Shown here: positions 9,174 through 16,962 of the stretch, one piece after another
How positions within the stretch are numbered: the first letter of the stretch is position 1
Layout of the letters: every line of letters begins with the position of its first letter
From: Candidatus Margulisiibacteriota bacterium
GTDB lineage: Bacteria; Margulisbacteria; Marinamargulisbacteria; UBA817
Length of the DNA: 50,378 nucleotides
Direction: 5' to 3'
NCBI GenBank assembly: GCA_016779165.1
Contig: JADHOE010000006.1
Span: forward strand, 1 to 50,378
The notes under the pieces: model-generated
What the model was told of the DNA's origin: nothing
Seen by the model: the letters and a program-made list of their open reading frames with translations, nothing else
Database searches by the model: none
Translations under genes and position numbers: made by a program

Positions 9174-9187
9174 TACTACCCATTATA
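9174..9187 (-). promoter_or_regulatory. Candidate ftsK promoter, nearly leaderless
   Basis: On the minus strand a consensus TATAAT (9182-9187) is followed by 8 bases and the ftsK ATG at 9173. A start about 7 bases after the -10 would leave a leader of one or two bases. TTTATG lies 17 bases upstream as a weak -35. Confidence 0.5.
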
Positions 9188-9288
9188 CGATAAATTAAGC
9201 CAGGCATAAACAGAGCCGGCGCTCGTAAATTTAACCCCACCACATTGTTGGAGCGCATGCATAACACCGTCAATCCACGCACTAATTT

Positions 9289-9324
9289 TTGCCAGACATG
9301 TTGTTTTTTGTTAAAGTATATATG
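9289..9324 (+). promoter_or_regulatory. Candidate leaderless promoter with -35 and -10
   Basis: TTGCCA (9289-9294), a 17-base spacer, TAAAGT (9312-9317), six bases, then a GTG at 9324. The match to the spacing seen at other genes supports the GTG as the start of the 107-residue protein. Confidence 0.4.
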
Positions 9325-9647
9325 TGTTACATAGGGATATGCAAAATGACCATTCAGGCATTAAAAAAATTATAGACCCAAAAAGTGGGTTCACATTGTA
9401 TTTGCGGCAATTTGAAGATTGCCCACTGGCCCAGGTGAGTTCTGACCTAACATTTCCAACCATGCCAATGCCAGATGGTGCATCAATGGCCATCATGCAA
9501 AAAGAACTTACAGCCATCCAAGAAACCAATAAGCGTATTGCATCAAACCAACAAATGACAACCGACCATTTATTAAAACGGCTGCATTACCTAACGGTGT
9601 TGGTTGGTATCCTTGCCGTCATTGGTTTGGCCGGCATACTTTTTTAA
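9324..9647 (+). CDS. Hypothetical tail-anchored small protein
   Basis: A 107-residue protein with no family I recognise. The N-terminal 60 residues are polar, residues about 56-85 are helical (MQKELTAIQETNKRIASNQQ), and residues 90-107 form one C-terminal membrane helix (TVLVGILAVIGLAGILF), so a tail-anchored topology is likely. I chose the GTG at 9324 because a promoter-like TTGCCA-N17-TAAAGT ends six bases before it; an ATG at 9339 is the alternative but its AGGGA is too close to serve as a ribosome site. The last 57 bases, encoding the membrane helix, overlap antiparallel with the 3' end of rluD, an unusually long convergent overlap. Confidence 0.6.
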   Translation: MLHRDMQNDHSGIKKIIDPKSGFTLYLRQFEDCPLAQVSSDLTFPTMPMPDGASMAIMQKELTAIQETNKRIASNQQMTTDHLLKRLHYLTVLVGILAVIGLAGILF

Positions 9648-10565
9648 ACGGTCACTCACCGGCAACTTAAATTCAAGCGGCTCATTTGTGGTGGGATGTG
9701 AAAACGATAAATAATAACTTTGCAATAAATAACCCACACTTTTCTTGGGTTGATTTGAATACAACGAATCACCAAGTACCGGGCAATTTAATGATGCAAA
9801 ATGCACACGAATTTGATGGGTCCTACCCGTTTTGATATCCACATCCACAAAGCATCCATTCGACCATTGGTGCCGCACTTTATACAATGTAATGGCGTCT
9901 TTTTGGGTACCCTCAATAAAATGATGACAGCTTTTTCGTGCACGAATCGATGCATCCCTGCCAATGGGGCGATCAATCACACCCTCCAAAGATGCCGGCA
10001 CACCTTTCAATACCGCATAGTAATGCTTGGTGACTTGCCTGCATTTAAATTGATGGTGCACGCCATCCACTGCGGCTTGGGTTTTGGCAATGATCATTAA
10101 CCCTTCCGTAAACTGATCCAACCGATGCACAATGCCGGGTCGATGTTGTTGCCCCATGGCCAAGGGCACCCCGGCATCAATTAACATGGCGACCACATTA
10201 TGACCGGCATTATTGGATGCCGCATGAACCAACAACCCAAATGGCTTATTGATCACCATTACATCGTGGTCATCATGCACAATGGAAATGGCCCACTCAT
10301 TTGCAATAATTTGATCCCCAATTCGTTGCGCCCTTGACACTTGGGGGGTGGTTGAATGGGCAACCAAAGCAATCGACACCTCATCGCCTGTCTTGACCCG
10401 AACCGATGGCTTGCAAGGGGAATTGTTTAACAACACGTCACTGGTTTCAATCAAGCGCTTAATATCGGCCCGCGATACACCCAGTGCCTCTGCACAATGG
10501 GCATCCAACCTCGACGGGTTGGCCTTGAACACACTAAACCATATGGGTTGGTTTTTTTCTACCAT
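9591..10565 (-). CDS. rluD: RluA-family ribosomal RNA pseudouridine synthase
   Basis: Converts specific uridines of 23S rRNA (RluD-type) to pseudouridine. The 324-residue protein has an N-terminal S4 RNA-binding domain (about 17-65, SRLDAHCAEALGVSRADIKRLI) and the catalytic domain with NKPFGLLVH and GIVHRLDQFTEGLMIIAKT; D150 is the catalytic Asp. The family usually reads RLDKDTSG here, so QFTEG is slightly unusual. The listed ATG overlaps lspA by 32 bases; a GTG at 10532, two bases after the lspA stop, would shorten the protein by 11 residues and is equally plausible. The RluA-family call is firm; target specificity is inferred. Confidence 0.85.
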   Translation of the reverse strand: MVEKNQPIWFSVFKANPSRLDAHCAEALGVSRADIKRLIETSDVLLNNSPCKPSVRVKTGDEVSIALVAHSTTPQVSRAQRIGDQIIANEWAISIVHDDHDVMVINKPFGLLVHAASNNAGHNVVAMLIDAGVPLAMGQQHRPGIVHRLDQFTEGLMIIAKTQAAVDGVHHQFKCRQVTKHYYAVLKGVPASLEGVIDRPIGRDASIRARKSCHHFIEGTQKDAITLYKVRHQWSNGCFVDVDIKTGRTHQIRVHFASLNCPVLGDSLYSNQPKKSVGYLLQSYYLSFSHPTTNEPLEFKLPVSDRLKKYAGQTNDGKDTNQHR

Positions 10566-10992
10566 ACAAAATAACTTGCACCAGCATTAAACAAAACCCA
10601 CAATTCAACCACACATCTGCAAGGTTAAAAACGGGTATAATATGAATATTAACAAAATCGGTCACGTTGCCAAACCATAGCCTATCGAAGGTATTACCCA
10701 TGGCCCCACCCAAAATAAAGCCATACAACCACGCATCCAGCTGTGTTTTTAGCAATGATGATAAAGTAAAAAGCAAATACCCAATCACCGCAACCCCAAC
10801 CCATAAAAGTACAGATGTGGCGTTGGAAAACATGCCATACGCCGCACCCGTATTAAACACCAAATCAAATCGAAACCAACCAAGGTCAACGGACCCATTC
10901 ACCAATGCACTGCGCGCAACCCACTTACTGAGCTGATCAAGCGCAAAGCAACTGAATGCAATGAAAAGCGACACCCAAGATCGAGCCACCAC
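10534..10992 (-). CDS. lspA: Lipoprotein signal peptidase (signal peptidase II)
   Basis: Inner-membrane aspartic protease that removes signal peptides from diacylglyceryl-modified prolipoproteins. The 152-residue protein has four predicted membrane helices and the conserved blocks FNTGAAYG (46-53), GGAMGNTFDR (95-104), catalytic D112 in VTDFV and catalytic D126 in FNLAD. The start is GTG (two adjacent GTG codons), just after the stop of the upstream DUF5665-like gene, so it is probably translated by coupling. Substrates in this window include the small lipoproteins at 2.5 kb and 18.6 kb. Confidence 0.95.
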   Translation of the reverse strand: MVARSWVSLFIAFSCFALDQLSKWVARSALVNGSVDLGWFRFDLVFNTGAAYGMFSNATSVLLWVGVAVIGYLLFTLSSLLKTQLDAWLYGFILGGAMGNTFDRLWFGNVTDFVNIHIIPVFNLADVWLNCGFCLMLVQVILYGRKKPTHMV

Positions 10993-10994
10993 CG

Positions 10995-11357
10995 TTAAAC
11001 GCCGAATGGCACCTTATCGGATAATGAAAACAAAATAGCCATGGCCATGATTAAGCACGCCAAACAAAACGCAATGCCCCGAACAAAACCAATCACAAAG
11101 TTAATCCCCATTAATCGTGATGGGTTTGCAATTAAATGTATCACATCATCCAATTTAGATTCCTTTACCAAGGCCAAAAACAATTTAATCTCGTGACGCA
11201 ACTGGTTCACGTCTTTGGAATAATCATCATCAAAGTCTGTGCCAGTGTATTCTTCAAAGGATGACTTTTGAGTATCAAACTTTTTTTTGGCCAAGAACGC
11301 ATCTTGGCTAACTGCACTTTGCTTGCTGGAGATGTGTTGATCCATATCGTCCGTCAT
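10995..11357 (-). CDS. DUF5665-like membrane protein
   Basis: A 120-residue protein with an acidic, polar N-terminal half (about 1-60) and a C-terminal half resembling DUF5665: a helix, the motif IANPSRLMGINFVIGFVRGI, then a membrane segment (CLACLIMAMAILF). Function is unknown. DUF5665 proteins are mostly from Firmicutes and relatives, which fits a terrabacterial origin. The ATG overlaps the pgk stop as ATGA, and lspA follows within three bases, placing it in the hpf-gap-pgk-lspA-rluD operon. The family assignment is from memory of the motif, not a search. Confidence 0.6.
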   Translation of the reverse strand: MTDDMDQHISSKQSAVSQDAFLAKKKFDTQKSSFEEYTGTDFDDDYSKDVNQLRHEIKLFLALVKESKLDDVIHLIANPSRLMGINFVIGFVRGIAFCLACLIMAMAILFSLSDKVPFGV

Positions 11358-12532
11358 CCCAATACCTCAATGCCTGGCAATTGCTTGCCTTCTAAAAATT
11401 CCAAACTGGCTCCTCCCCCGGTGGACACATGGTCCATTTTATCGGCAACGCCTGCCACATTTATGGCTGAGATTGAATCGCCACCACCCACAACTGTTGT
11501 CGCTTGGGGGCAATTGGCAATGGCATTCGCAATGGCCATGGTGCCCTTAGCATACGCATCAACTTCAAAAATTCCCAAGGGGCCATTCCAGAAGATGGTC
11601 TTGGATTGGGTTAGCACGTCCTGAATGATTTGAACAGACGCAGGCCCAATATCTACCCCAATATGCTCAGGCGCCAATGTTGTTACAACCTGGGCCGTTT
11701 GTGGGGCTTGAATGTCCGTTACTACCACATGATCCGACGGAATAATAAGGTGTTTTTTTTTGGCTTCAGCATGAGCTAAAAATTCGCGTGCTTGGTCCAA
11801 CAAATCCGTCTCAGCCAAGGATTTCCCCACCGACTTGCCTTGGGCCAACAATAAGGTATACACCATTGCCCCACCCACTACCATCACATCCACCACATCG
11901 ATTAACCGACGCAATACTGAAAACTTGGTGGATATTTTTGACCCGCCAATAATGGCACAAAATGGCCGTTTTGGGGACTTCGATAATTCAGATAAAAACG
12001 TGAGTTCTTTATCGAGCAATGCCCCTGAATACGATGGCAAATGCTTAGCAACCCCCACGGTTGATGCATGGCTTCGATGCACTGCACCAAAGGCATCCTG
12101 AACAAAAAAATCGGCGTAACTGGCCAATGTTTTTGAAAATTCAGCGTCATTTGATTCTTCGCCAGGGTGAAACCGAATGTTTTCTAGCATTAATAGTTCT
12201 GAATTGTTAAGTGCATTGATGCTAGATTGAACGGATGCACCAATACAATCGTCCACCTTTTTTACGGGGCATTTGATTAATGGCTCAAGTGCCTTTGCCA
12301 CAGGAGTTAATCGATCCGATTCAACAATAGTGCCCTTGGGTCGATTTAAATGAGCAATAAGTACCACTCGGGCTTGCTTCTCGAGCAACGCTTGAATGGT
12401 GCCAACAGACGATAAAATTCGTGTTGAGTCAGTTACAACACCATTGGATATTGGAACATTAAAATCAACACGAACAAGAACTACTTTTCCGGCTATAGGC
12501 TCTTGAAGAAGATCAGCAAAGCGCTTTCGCAT
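11354..12532 (-). CDS. pgk: Phosphoglycerate kinase
   Basis: Transfers phosphate from 1,3-bisphosphoglycerate to ADP in glycolysis (reverse in gluconeogenesis). The 392-residue protein has the family landmarks RVDFNVP near residue 22, [17 protein letters not shown], and the C-terminal nucleotide-binding part with [10 protein letters not shown] and the glycine-rich [10 protein letters not shown] and [14 protein letters not shown]. The start codon lies inside the 3' end of gap (20-base overlap in another frame), which places the N-terminus at the usual distance from RVDFNVP and implies tight coupling of the two glycolytic steps. Confidence 0.97.
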   Translation of the reverse strand: MRKRFADLLQEPIAGKVVLVRVDFNVPISNGVVTDSTRILSSVGTIQALLEKQARVVLIAHLNRPKGTIVESDRLTPVAKALEPLIKCPVKKVDDCIGASVQSSINALNNSELLMLENIRFHPGEESNDAEFSKTLASYADFFVQDAFGAVHRSHASTVGVAKHLPSYSGALLDKELTFLSELSKSPKRPFCAIIGGSKISTKFSVLRRLIDVVDVMVVGGAMVYTLLLAQGKSVGKSLAETDLLDQAREFLAHAEAKKKHLIIPSDHVVVTDIQAPQTAQVVTTLAPEHIGVDIGPASVQIIQDVLTQSKTIFWNGPLGIFEVDAYAKGTMAIANAIANCPQATTVVGGGDSISAINVAGVADKMDHVSTGGGASLEFLEGKQLPGIEVLG

Positions 12533-13535
12533 ATGATATTTTTTCCACCAAATCTACCACTCGATTTGAATACCCATATTCATTGTCATACCACGACACC
12601 ACTTTCACCATGTTGCCATTGGCCATTGTGGATAATCCATCAACAATTGACGAATGTGCGTTACCAATAATATCAACCGATACCAATGGCTCATTGCTGA
12701 ATTCGAGTATGCCTTTCATTGGGCCGTCAGCAGCAGCTTTCAACGCGCCATTGATATCATCAACGCTTGCATTGGTTTTTAATTGGGCCACCAAATCAAC
12801 AACGGAGCCATCTGGCGTTGGTATACGCATGGCCATGCCATCCAGCCTTCCTTTTAACTCTGGAATAACCAAGGATACCGCACGGGCCGCACCTGTTGAG
12901 GTTGGAATGATTGATAAACCAGCCGCTCTCGCGCGTCTTAAATCAGAGTGTGGCAAATCCAAAATGGATTGATCGTTTGTATACGCATGAACTGTGTTCA
13001 TGAACCCCTTTTCTATGCCAAAAGAGTCGTTCAATACTTTTGCAATTGGGGCCAAGCAGTTGGTGGTGCAACTGGCATTGGACCAGGCCTTAATGTCGTC
13101 GGTGTAGGTATCGTTGTTTACCCCAAGCACCATGGTTGGAATATCATCCTTCGCTGGCACTGTAAGAATAACCTTTTTTGCACCTGCATGAATGTGGTCC
13201 ATGTAACCACCTCGATCAGATGTGGCACTGGTGAATACGCCCGTAGATTCAATGGCAACATCAATATCCAATTGCCCCCAAGGCAATTGTGCTGGGTTTC
13301 GTTCTGAATAAATTCGAATGGGTGTGCCATTTACAATAATTGAATCACCATCGGCCGCGACCGTGCCATTAAACTTGCCATGAACGGAATCATACTTTAA
13401 CAAATGTGCCAAGGTTGCGGCATTGGTTAAATCGTTAATGGCAACAACCACCATGTTTGGTTTTTCGTTAATGATACGAAATACATTTCGTCCAATTCGA
13501 CCGAACCCATTGATTGCAACTTTAATTTGCTCCAT
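12513..13535 (-). CDS. gap: Glyceraldehyde-3-phosphate dehydrogenase, type I
   Basis: Oxidises and phosphorylates glyceraldehyde-3-phosphate, passing electrons to NAD. The 340-residue protein has the Rossmann motif NGFGRIGR (9-16), Asp35 after beta-2 (INDLT), which favours NAD over NADP, the catalytic Cys156 in SNASCTTNC, and the C-terminal [13 protein letters not shown] strong Shine-Dalgarno AAAGGAG precedes the ATG and overlaps the stop codon of hpf. It is the second gene of the operon and overlaps pgk by 20 bases. Confidence 0.97.
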   Translation of the reverse strand: MEQIKVAINGFGRIGRNVFRIINEKPNMVVVAINDLTNAATLAHLLKYDSVHGKFNGTVAADGDSIIVNGTPIRIYSERNPAQLPWGQLDIDVAIESTGVFTSATSDRGGYMDHIHAGAKKVILTVPAKDDIPTMVLGVNNDTYTDDIKAWSNASCTTNCLAPIAKVLNDSFGIEKGFMNTVHAYTNDQSILDLPHSDLRRARAAGLSIIPTSTGAARAVSLVIPELKGRLDGMAMRIPTPDGSVVDLVAQLKTNASVDDINGALKAAADGPMKGILEFSNEPLVSVDIIGNAHSSIVDGLSTMANGNMVKVVSWYDNEYGYSNRVVDLVEKISYAKALC

Positions 13536-13547
13536 AATTACACTCCT

Positions 13548-14105
13548 TTACGTTTCAATTAATCCAAATTGCCCATCATCCGTAATGTAAATGACGTTTA
13601 TTTTTTCACCCTGTGCGTTTCGAAAAACAAGGAATGGTTGATCCAAGTCTTCCAAAATCAAGGCAGCATCTTCCGGATGCATAGGCCGAGGCACATAAAA
13701 CTTCGATGGGTCTTCTTTCGTTTGAGTTGATGGTGTTTCACCTACCACATTCAATGATATTCGCTGAATATCGCGCTTTGTCTTCATGGCTTTTTGTCTA
13801 TTTTTAAGCCGAAGTTTATCTTTATGCTTTTTTATTTGGCGTTGCAGTTTATCGGTCATGCCATCAATGCTGGCATACAAATCCTTGCTTGAGTCTTTGG
13901 CAATAAGCGCGCCGCCAGGCACCAAAACCGTGGCAGAGGCAACCTGTCGACTTTCTTCGTTTGGAATGGCTTCGATATCCAAATCAACTTGAACTTCCTG
14001 GATCTTATCAAAAAAGTGATCCAATTTTGAAATCTTCTTTTCAACATACTCTTTCAAGCTTTTTGTCATTTCAATATCGTGTGATTTAATAATTATTTGT
14101 GTCAT
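13548..14105 (-). CDS. hpf: Long ribosome hibernation promoting factor
   Basis: Long-form HPF, which dimerises 70S ribosomes into inactive 100S particles under starvation. From the ATG at 14105 the product is 185 residues: an HPF/RaiA-type RNA-binding domain (about 1-100, starting IIIKSHDIEMTKSLKEYV) and a C-terminal dimerisation domain (about 130-183: AALILEDLDQPFLVFRN, NVIYITDDGQFGLIE). I prefer the ATG at 14105 to the upstream GTG at 14111 because AAGGG sits five bases before it. It is the first gene of the gap-pgk operon, linking hibernation to glycolytic gene expression. The long form is typical of Firmicutes, Cyanobacteria and relatives. Confidence 0.93.
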   Translation of the reverse strand: MTQIIIKSHDIEMTKSLKEYVEKKISKLDHFFDKIQEVQVDLDIEAIPNEESRQVASATVLVPGGALIAKDSSKDLYASIDGMTDKLQRQIKKHKDKLRLKNRQKAMKTKRDIQRISLNVVGETPSTQTKEDPSKFYVPRPMHPEDAALILEDLDQPFLVFRNAQGEKINVIYITDDGQFGLIET

Positions 14106-14184
14106 AACCACCCTTATTACTATTTATTTGAGTCTCTACATCAAACGATATTACACTACCATTAATTACACCCATTTAACAAGC

Positions 14185-14220
14185 TCAACATCCCATGGAA
14201 TTTGGTATACAATGGACATA
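14185..14220 (+). promoter_or_regulatory. Candidate leaderless promoter of glmU
   Basis: TCAACA (14185-14190), a 17-base spacer, TACAAT (14208-14213), six bases, ATG at 14220. No Shine-Dalgarno. Confidence 0.55.
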
Positions 14221-14957
14221 TGACAACCACAATGGCCATCGTACTTGCGGCTGGAAAAGGGACTCGGTTTAACTCAGACTTACCAAAAGTGCTGCACCAT
14301 ATTCATGGAAAACCTATGGTTCACCATGTCATTGAAACAGTTCAACAATGCGGCATTACCACCACTTGCTTGGTGGTTGGCTACCAAAAAGAAAAGGTAC
14401 AGGCGTCGTGCCAACAGTACAACCTATTGTATGCAACACAAGCCCAGCAACTTGGCACAGGGCATGCCCTGCAGTGCGCCATTGGCACCATTAAAGAAAC
14501 CATGCCCGATCAGTGCATTGTTTTGGCTGGTGACTGCCCTTTGGTTCAGGCAGGCACCCTAAAAAGATTGCTAGACACCCATAATATTGAAGATGCGTCC
14601 GCCACCATTTTAACCGCAATGTTGCCCGATGCCGGTGCCTATGGCCGCATTATTCGAAACCAAAACACCAGAACAATCATTGCCATTAAAGAAGCCGCCG
14701 ACTGTTCAGACGACGAACGCTTAATTCAAGAGTTCAATAGTGGCATTTACTGCTTCAATACTGCCCACCTTATTGATAGCATTCAGCACCTATCCAGCAA
14801 TAATCAACAATCCGAGTATTATTTAACCGATATTATTGAGTTGCTGTCCAAAAAGAAGCATACCATTGCGGGTTATTGCATCAAGAACCCCATTGAAGTG
14901 AGTGGTGCAAACACACAAACTGAGCTTAAGGCCCTAGAAAACCACTTGGTCAGCTAA
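14220..14957 (+). CDS. glmU: GlmU-type UDP-GlcNAc pyrophosphorylase lacking the acetyltransferase domain
   Basis: Predicted to make UDP-GlcNAc from GlcNAc-1-phosphate and UTP for peptidoglycan and envelope synthesis. The 245 residues match only the N-terminal Rossmann half of GlmU: LAAGKGTRFNSDLPKVLHHI at the start, the GTGHALQ motif, AGDCPL with the metal-binding Asp, GRII, IKEAADC and NSGIYCF. Full GlmU is about 450 residues with a left-handed beta-helix acetyltransferase; here the gene stops after NPIEVSGANTQTEL, where that domain would begin, and the convergent nif3-like gene starts one base later, so the domain is not hidden nearby. GlcN-1-P acetylation must be supplied elsewhere. The ATG at 14220 is set by the promoter; an upstream TTG at 14202 is unlikely. 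Confidence 0.85.
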   Translation: MTTTMAIVLAAGKGTRFNSDLPKVLHHIHGKPMVHHVIETVQQCGITTTCLVVGYQKEKVQASCQQYNLLYATQAQQLGTGHALQCAIGTIKETMPDQCIVLAGDCPLVQAGTLKRLLDTHNIEDASATILTAMLPDAGAYGRIIRNQNTRTIIAIKEAADCSDDERLIQEFNSGIYCFNTAHLIDSIQHLSSNNQQSEYYLTDIIELLSKKKHTIAGYCIKNPIEVSGANTQTELKALENHLVS

Positions 14958-14958
14958 G

Positions 14959-15678
14959 TTACTTTATAATATCGATTTCAATTTCCAAGTGCTCCAATCG
15001 CTGTTTAATGCCTTCACAAATAAACGCTTCCGATTGGTAATGCCCGAGCAACAAAATGCCCACCTTTGCTTGTCTCAGGGTTTGAATATCATGGTAGCCA
15101 AGCTCGCCCGTAATGAATAGGTCTACCCCCGACTTAATGACATCCTGAACAAAGGACTTGCCACTTCCCCCACAAAGCGCGATTGTTTTTATTTCCAGTT
15201 CGTTGGGTATAATTTGGGCCACCGCAGGCACTTTATCAAGTAACAGATGCAGTTCAGCTGGCTCACTAAGTTCGATGCATTTTCCATACCCATTGGACAG
15301 GTCTTCTTCACGTTGAATATCAAATGCATATTGGCGCATTAGCATATCGGTAACGCCATCCAATGCGCGATCCAAATTGGTGTGGCTCACGTAAAGCCCA
15401 ATGTCTTTTTTTATTAAGTTGCGAAGCACTTGGTCCTGCCATTCATCGTGCCCCAATCGCTGAATTGGCTTGAAGATTAAGGGATGATGGCAAATAACAA
15501 AGTCGTAATCGTATTCATTAAACACGGCCCATGTGTCCAGGTTAAATTCCAACATAATGGCCAATCGCTCAATGGGTTTTTGAGTATCCAGCTGAAGGCC
15601 AACATTATCCCATGCTTCGGCGGTATCCTCTGGTGCCCACTGACTCATTACCGATAAAATGTCGTGCTTTACGCTCAT
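14959..15678 (-). CDS. Nif3/DUF34 dinuclear-metal protein
   Basis: Nif3-like proteins (YbgI/YqfO, DUF34) are toroidal hexamers with a two-metal site; a GTP cyclohydrolase I type 2 annotation is common but the true role is unsettled. The product is 239 residues, the short form without the inserted PII-like domain. Metal-site motifs are visible: WDNVGLQLD near the N-terminus, CHHPLIFKPIQRL, SHTNLDRALDGV, and the C-terminal GHYQSEAF. The start at 15678 is chosen because TACACT ends six bases upstream and the protein then begins at the normal family N-terminus; the longer open frame to 15756 is not needed. Confidence 0.9.
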   Translation of the reverse strand: MSVKHDILSVMSQWAPEDTAEAWDNVGLQLDTQKPIERLAIMLEFNLDTWAVFNEYDYDFVICHHPLIFKPIQRLGHDEWQDQVLRNLIKKDIGLYVSHTNLDRALDGVTDMLMRQYAFDIQREEDLSNGYGKCIELSEPAELHLLLDKVPAVAQIIPNELEIKTIALCGGSGKSFVQDVIKSGVDLFITGELGYHDIQTLRQAKVGILLLGHYQSEAFICEGIKQRLEHLEIEIDIIK

Positions 15679-15690
15679 AAAATTAGTGTA
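15679..15690 (-). promoter_or_regulatory. Candidate leaderless promoter of the Nif3-like gene
   Basis: On the minus strand TACACT (15685-15690), six bases, then ATG at 15678. No Shine-Dalgarno and no good -35. Confidence 0.45.
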
Positions 15691-15856
15691 AATGCTAGTC
15701 ACATGAATTACCAGGGTTTTGTATGGTGTGCACCTGCTTAACGTGGTTAAAATCACCGTGGCTATGGTTAGTATCGCCTGAGACGTTGGTGTCGTTTAAT
15801 TGCATGTTGAGTCATCATGCTAAACCAAAAATTATCGATACTATTAATAGAAAGCC

Positions 15857-16255
15857 ATGACCATTACAATCACAACACCATCCATATTATTTCCGGCCAT
15901 CACCTTATTGATGCTGGCTTACACCAACCGCTTTTTGGCCTTGGCGCAACTGATTCGATCGTTGCATAAAGAGTACCGGTCAAGCCATTCAAGCAACACC
16001 CTAAAACAAATCCAAAATTTGCGTCAACGCGTGGCACTGATTCGAACCATGCAAGCGTGTGGGGGCACGTCAATTTTGTGTTGTGCAATTAGTATTTTTT
16101 CAATTTTATTTGGTGCAACCACCCTTGGGGTTGGGTTGTTTTTGGTGAGTATTGGTTTTTTTTGTTGCTCCGTCATTAGTTCACTGGTTGAAATTTTAAT
16201 CTCCACCAGGGCCTTGCAACTGTTACTGGCCGACATTGAACTTGATCATCAGTAA
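15857..16255 (+). CDS. DUF2721-like membrane protein
   Basis: A 132-residue membrane protein that resembles DUF2721: the N-terminal block ILFPAITLLMLAYTNRFLAL, then LIRSLHKEY, a basic region (about 50-62), two membrane helices (about 70-92 and 93-114), and a short acidic tail. Function of the family is unknown. No Shine-Dalgarno is seen; TACTAT lies 12 bases before the ATG, giving a leader of about six bases. It stands alone between the Nif3-like gene and the fic remnant. The 16256-16380 gap holds nothing I recognise. Confidence 0.6.
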   Translation: MTITITTPSILFPAITLLMLAYTNRFLALAQLIRSLHKEYRSSHSSNTLKQIQNLRQRVALIRTMQACGGTSILCCAISIFSILFGATTLGVGLFLVSIGFFCCSVISSLVEILISTRALQLLLADIELDHQ

Positions 16256-16380
16256 ATAACAAACAGGCACTGGCACGCCCCAGGTTCTGGCCGTGCTGGT
16301 TGAATATAATAAGATATGATGATAAACCACATGACACCCGGCAAACCAAACCAGCCACCCAAACGTACTGAACAATTGAC

Positions 16381-16747
16381 TTGGTGATAAAGAATAAGTT
16401 AAACATTACCGATCACGTTGAACTGGCAAAAGGTGAAGAGAAGTTAAGCAAACAAAAGGCAAAACAGTTGTTTGATTCAGGTGACATCCGCCAGGTTAAA
16501 TATGGAACATTTGACGGGGTGGGGTTTATTCATAACTATTGGTTTTCGGGTATTTATGATTTTGCAGGCAACATAAGGGATGTAACTATATCAAAAACGG
16601 ATGTTCGATTTGTAAATGAATATTGCACACCGGTTTCGGGAAGGGAATGGTCGTGCGAACCGGGATAGTCAAAAATTGTTTATAAACGGCATTGATGCGC
16701 GTTACTTTTACGAGGGAGATAGTGAATTTAACATCGATGTGGTTTAG
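16381..16747 (+). pseudogene. Decayed fic (Fic/DOC AMP-transferase) gene
   Basis: Fic enzymes transfer AMP from ATP to target proteins. The first open part (16381-16615, TTG or GTG start) encodes a normal Fic N-terminus: NKLNITDHVELAKGEEKLSK, then YGTFDGVGFIHNYWFSGIYD and FAGNIRDVTISKTDVRF. The frame then runs out (stop at 16666-16668). In another frame, 16616-16747 encodes MNIAHRFREGNGRANRD followed directly by FINGIDARYFYEGDSEF. These are the Fic active-site motif (HPFxEGNGR, with Pro changed to Arg) and the C-terminal GIDxSYYYEG block. About 50 residues are missing between DVRF and MNIAH, and a similar number after the active site, so two deletions, one frameshifting, have removed most of the fold. 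The original protein would be about 200 residues; this copy cannot work. Confidence 0.8.
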
Positions 16748-16798
16748 GGTAATCGTGGGGATACTTCCGGGGCTGAGAAAGCATGATGAGATAAGGGG

Positions 16799-16919
16799 AG
16801 TGTAGTGGAAAAAAAGACAATTAGAAGATGACGTAGAAGCCATTAAAAATTTCAAGATTGAGTGGAATGACGAGGCTAAAAAATGCATGGAAGAAGGAGT
16901 AGAAATTATTAAAACTTAA
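16799..16919 (+). pseudogene. Possible broken small ORF after the fic remnant
   Basis: The frame ending at the TAA of 16917-16919 encodes a coherent acidic helix (RQLEDDVEAIKNFKIEW, then DEAKKCMEEGVEII) but has a stop just upstream and no start. Removing one base from the run of seven A would join it to a GTG near 16803 and give a protein of about 37 residues. Either it is a small gene broken at a homopolymer or chance. I cannot assign it to a family. Confidence 0.25.
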
Positions 16920-16962
16920 ATCCCCTGTATTTATCTATGGGTGTGACTCAGTCCGGCATATT

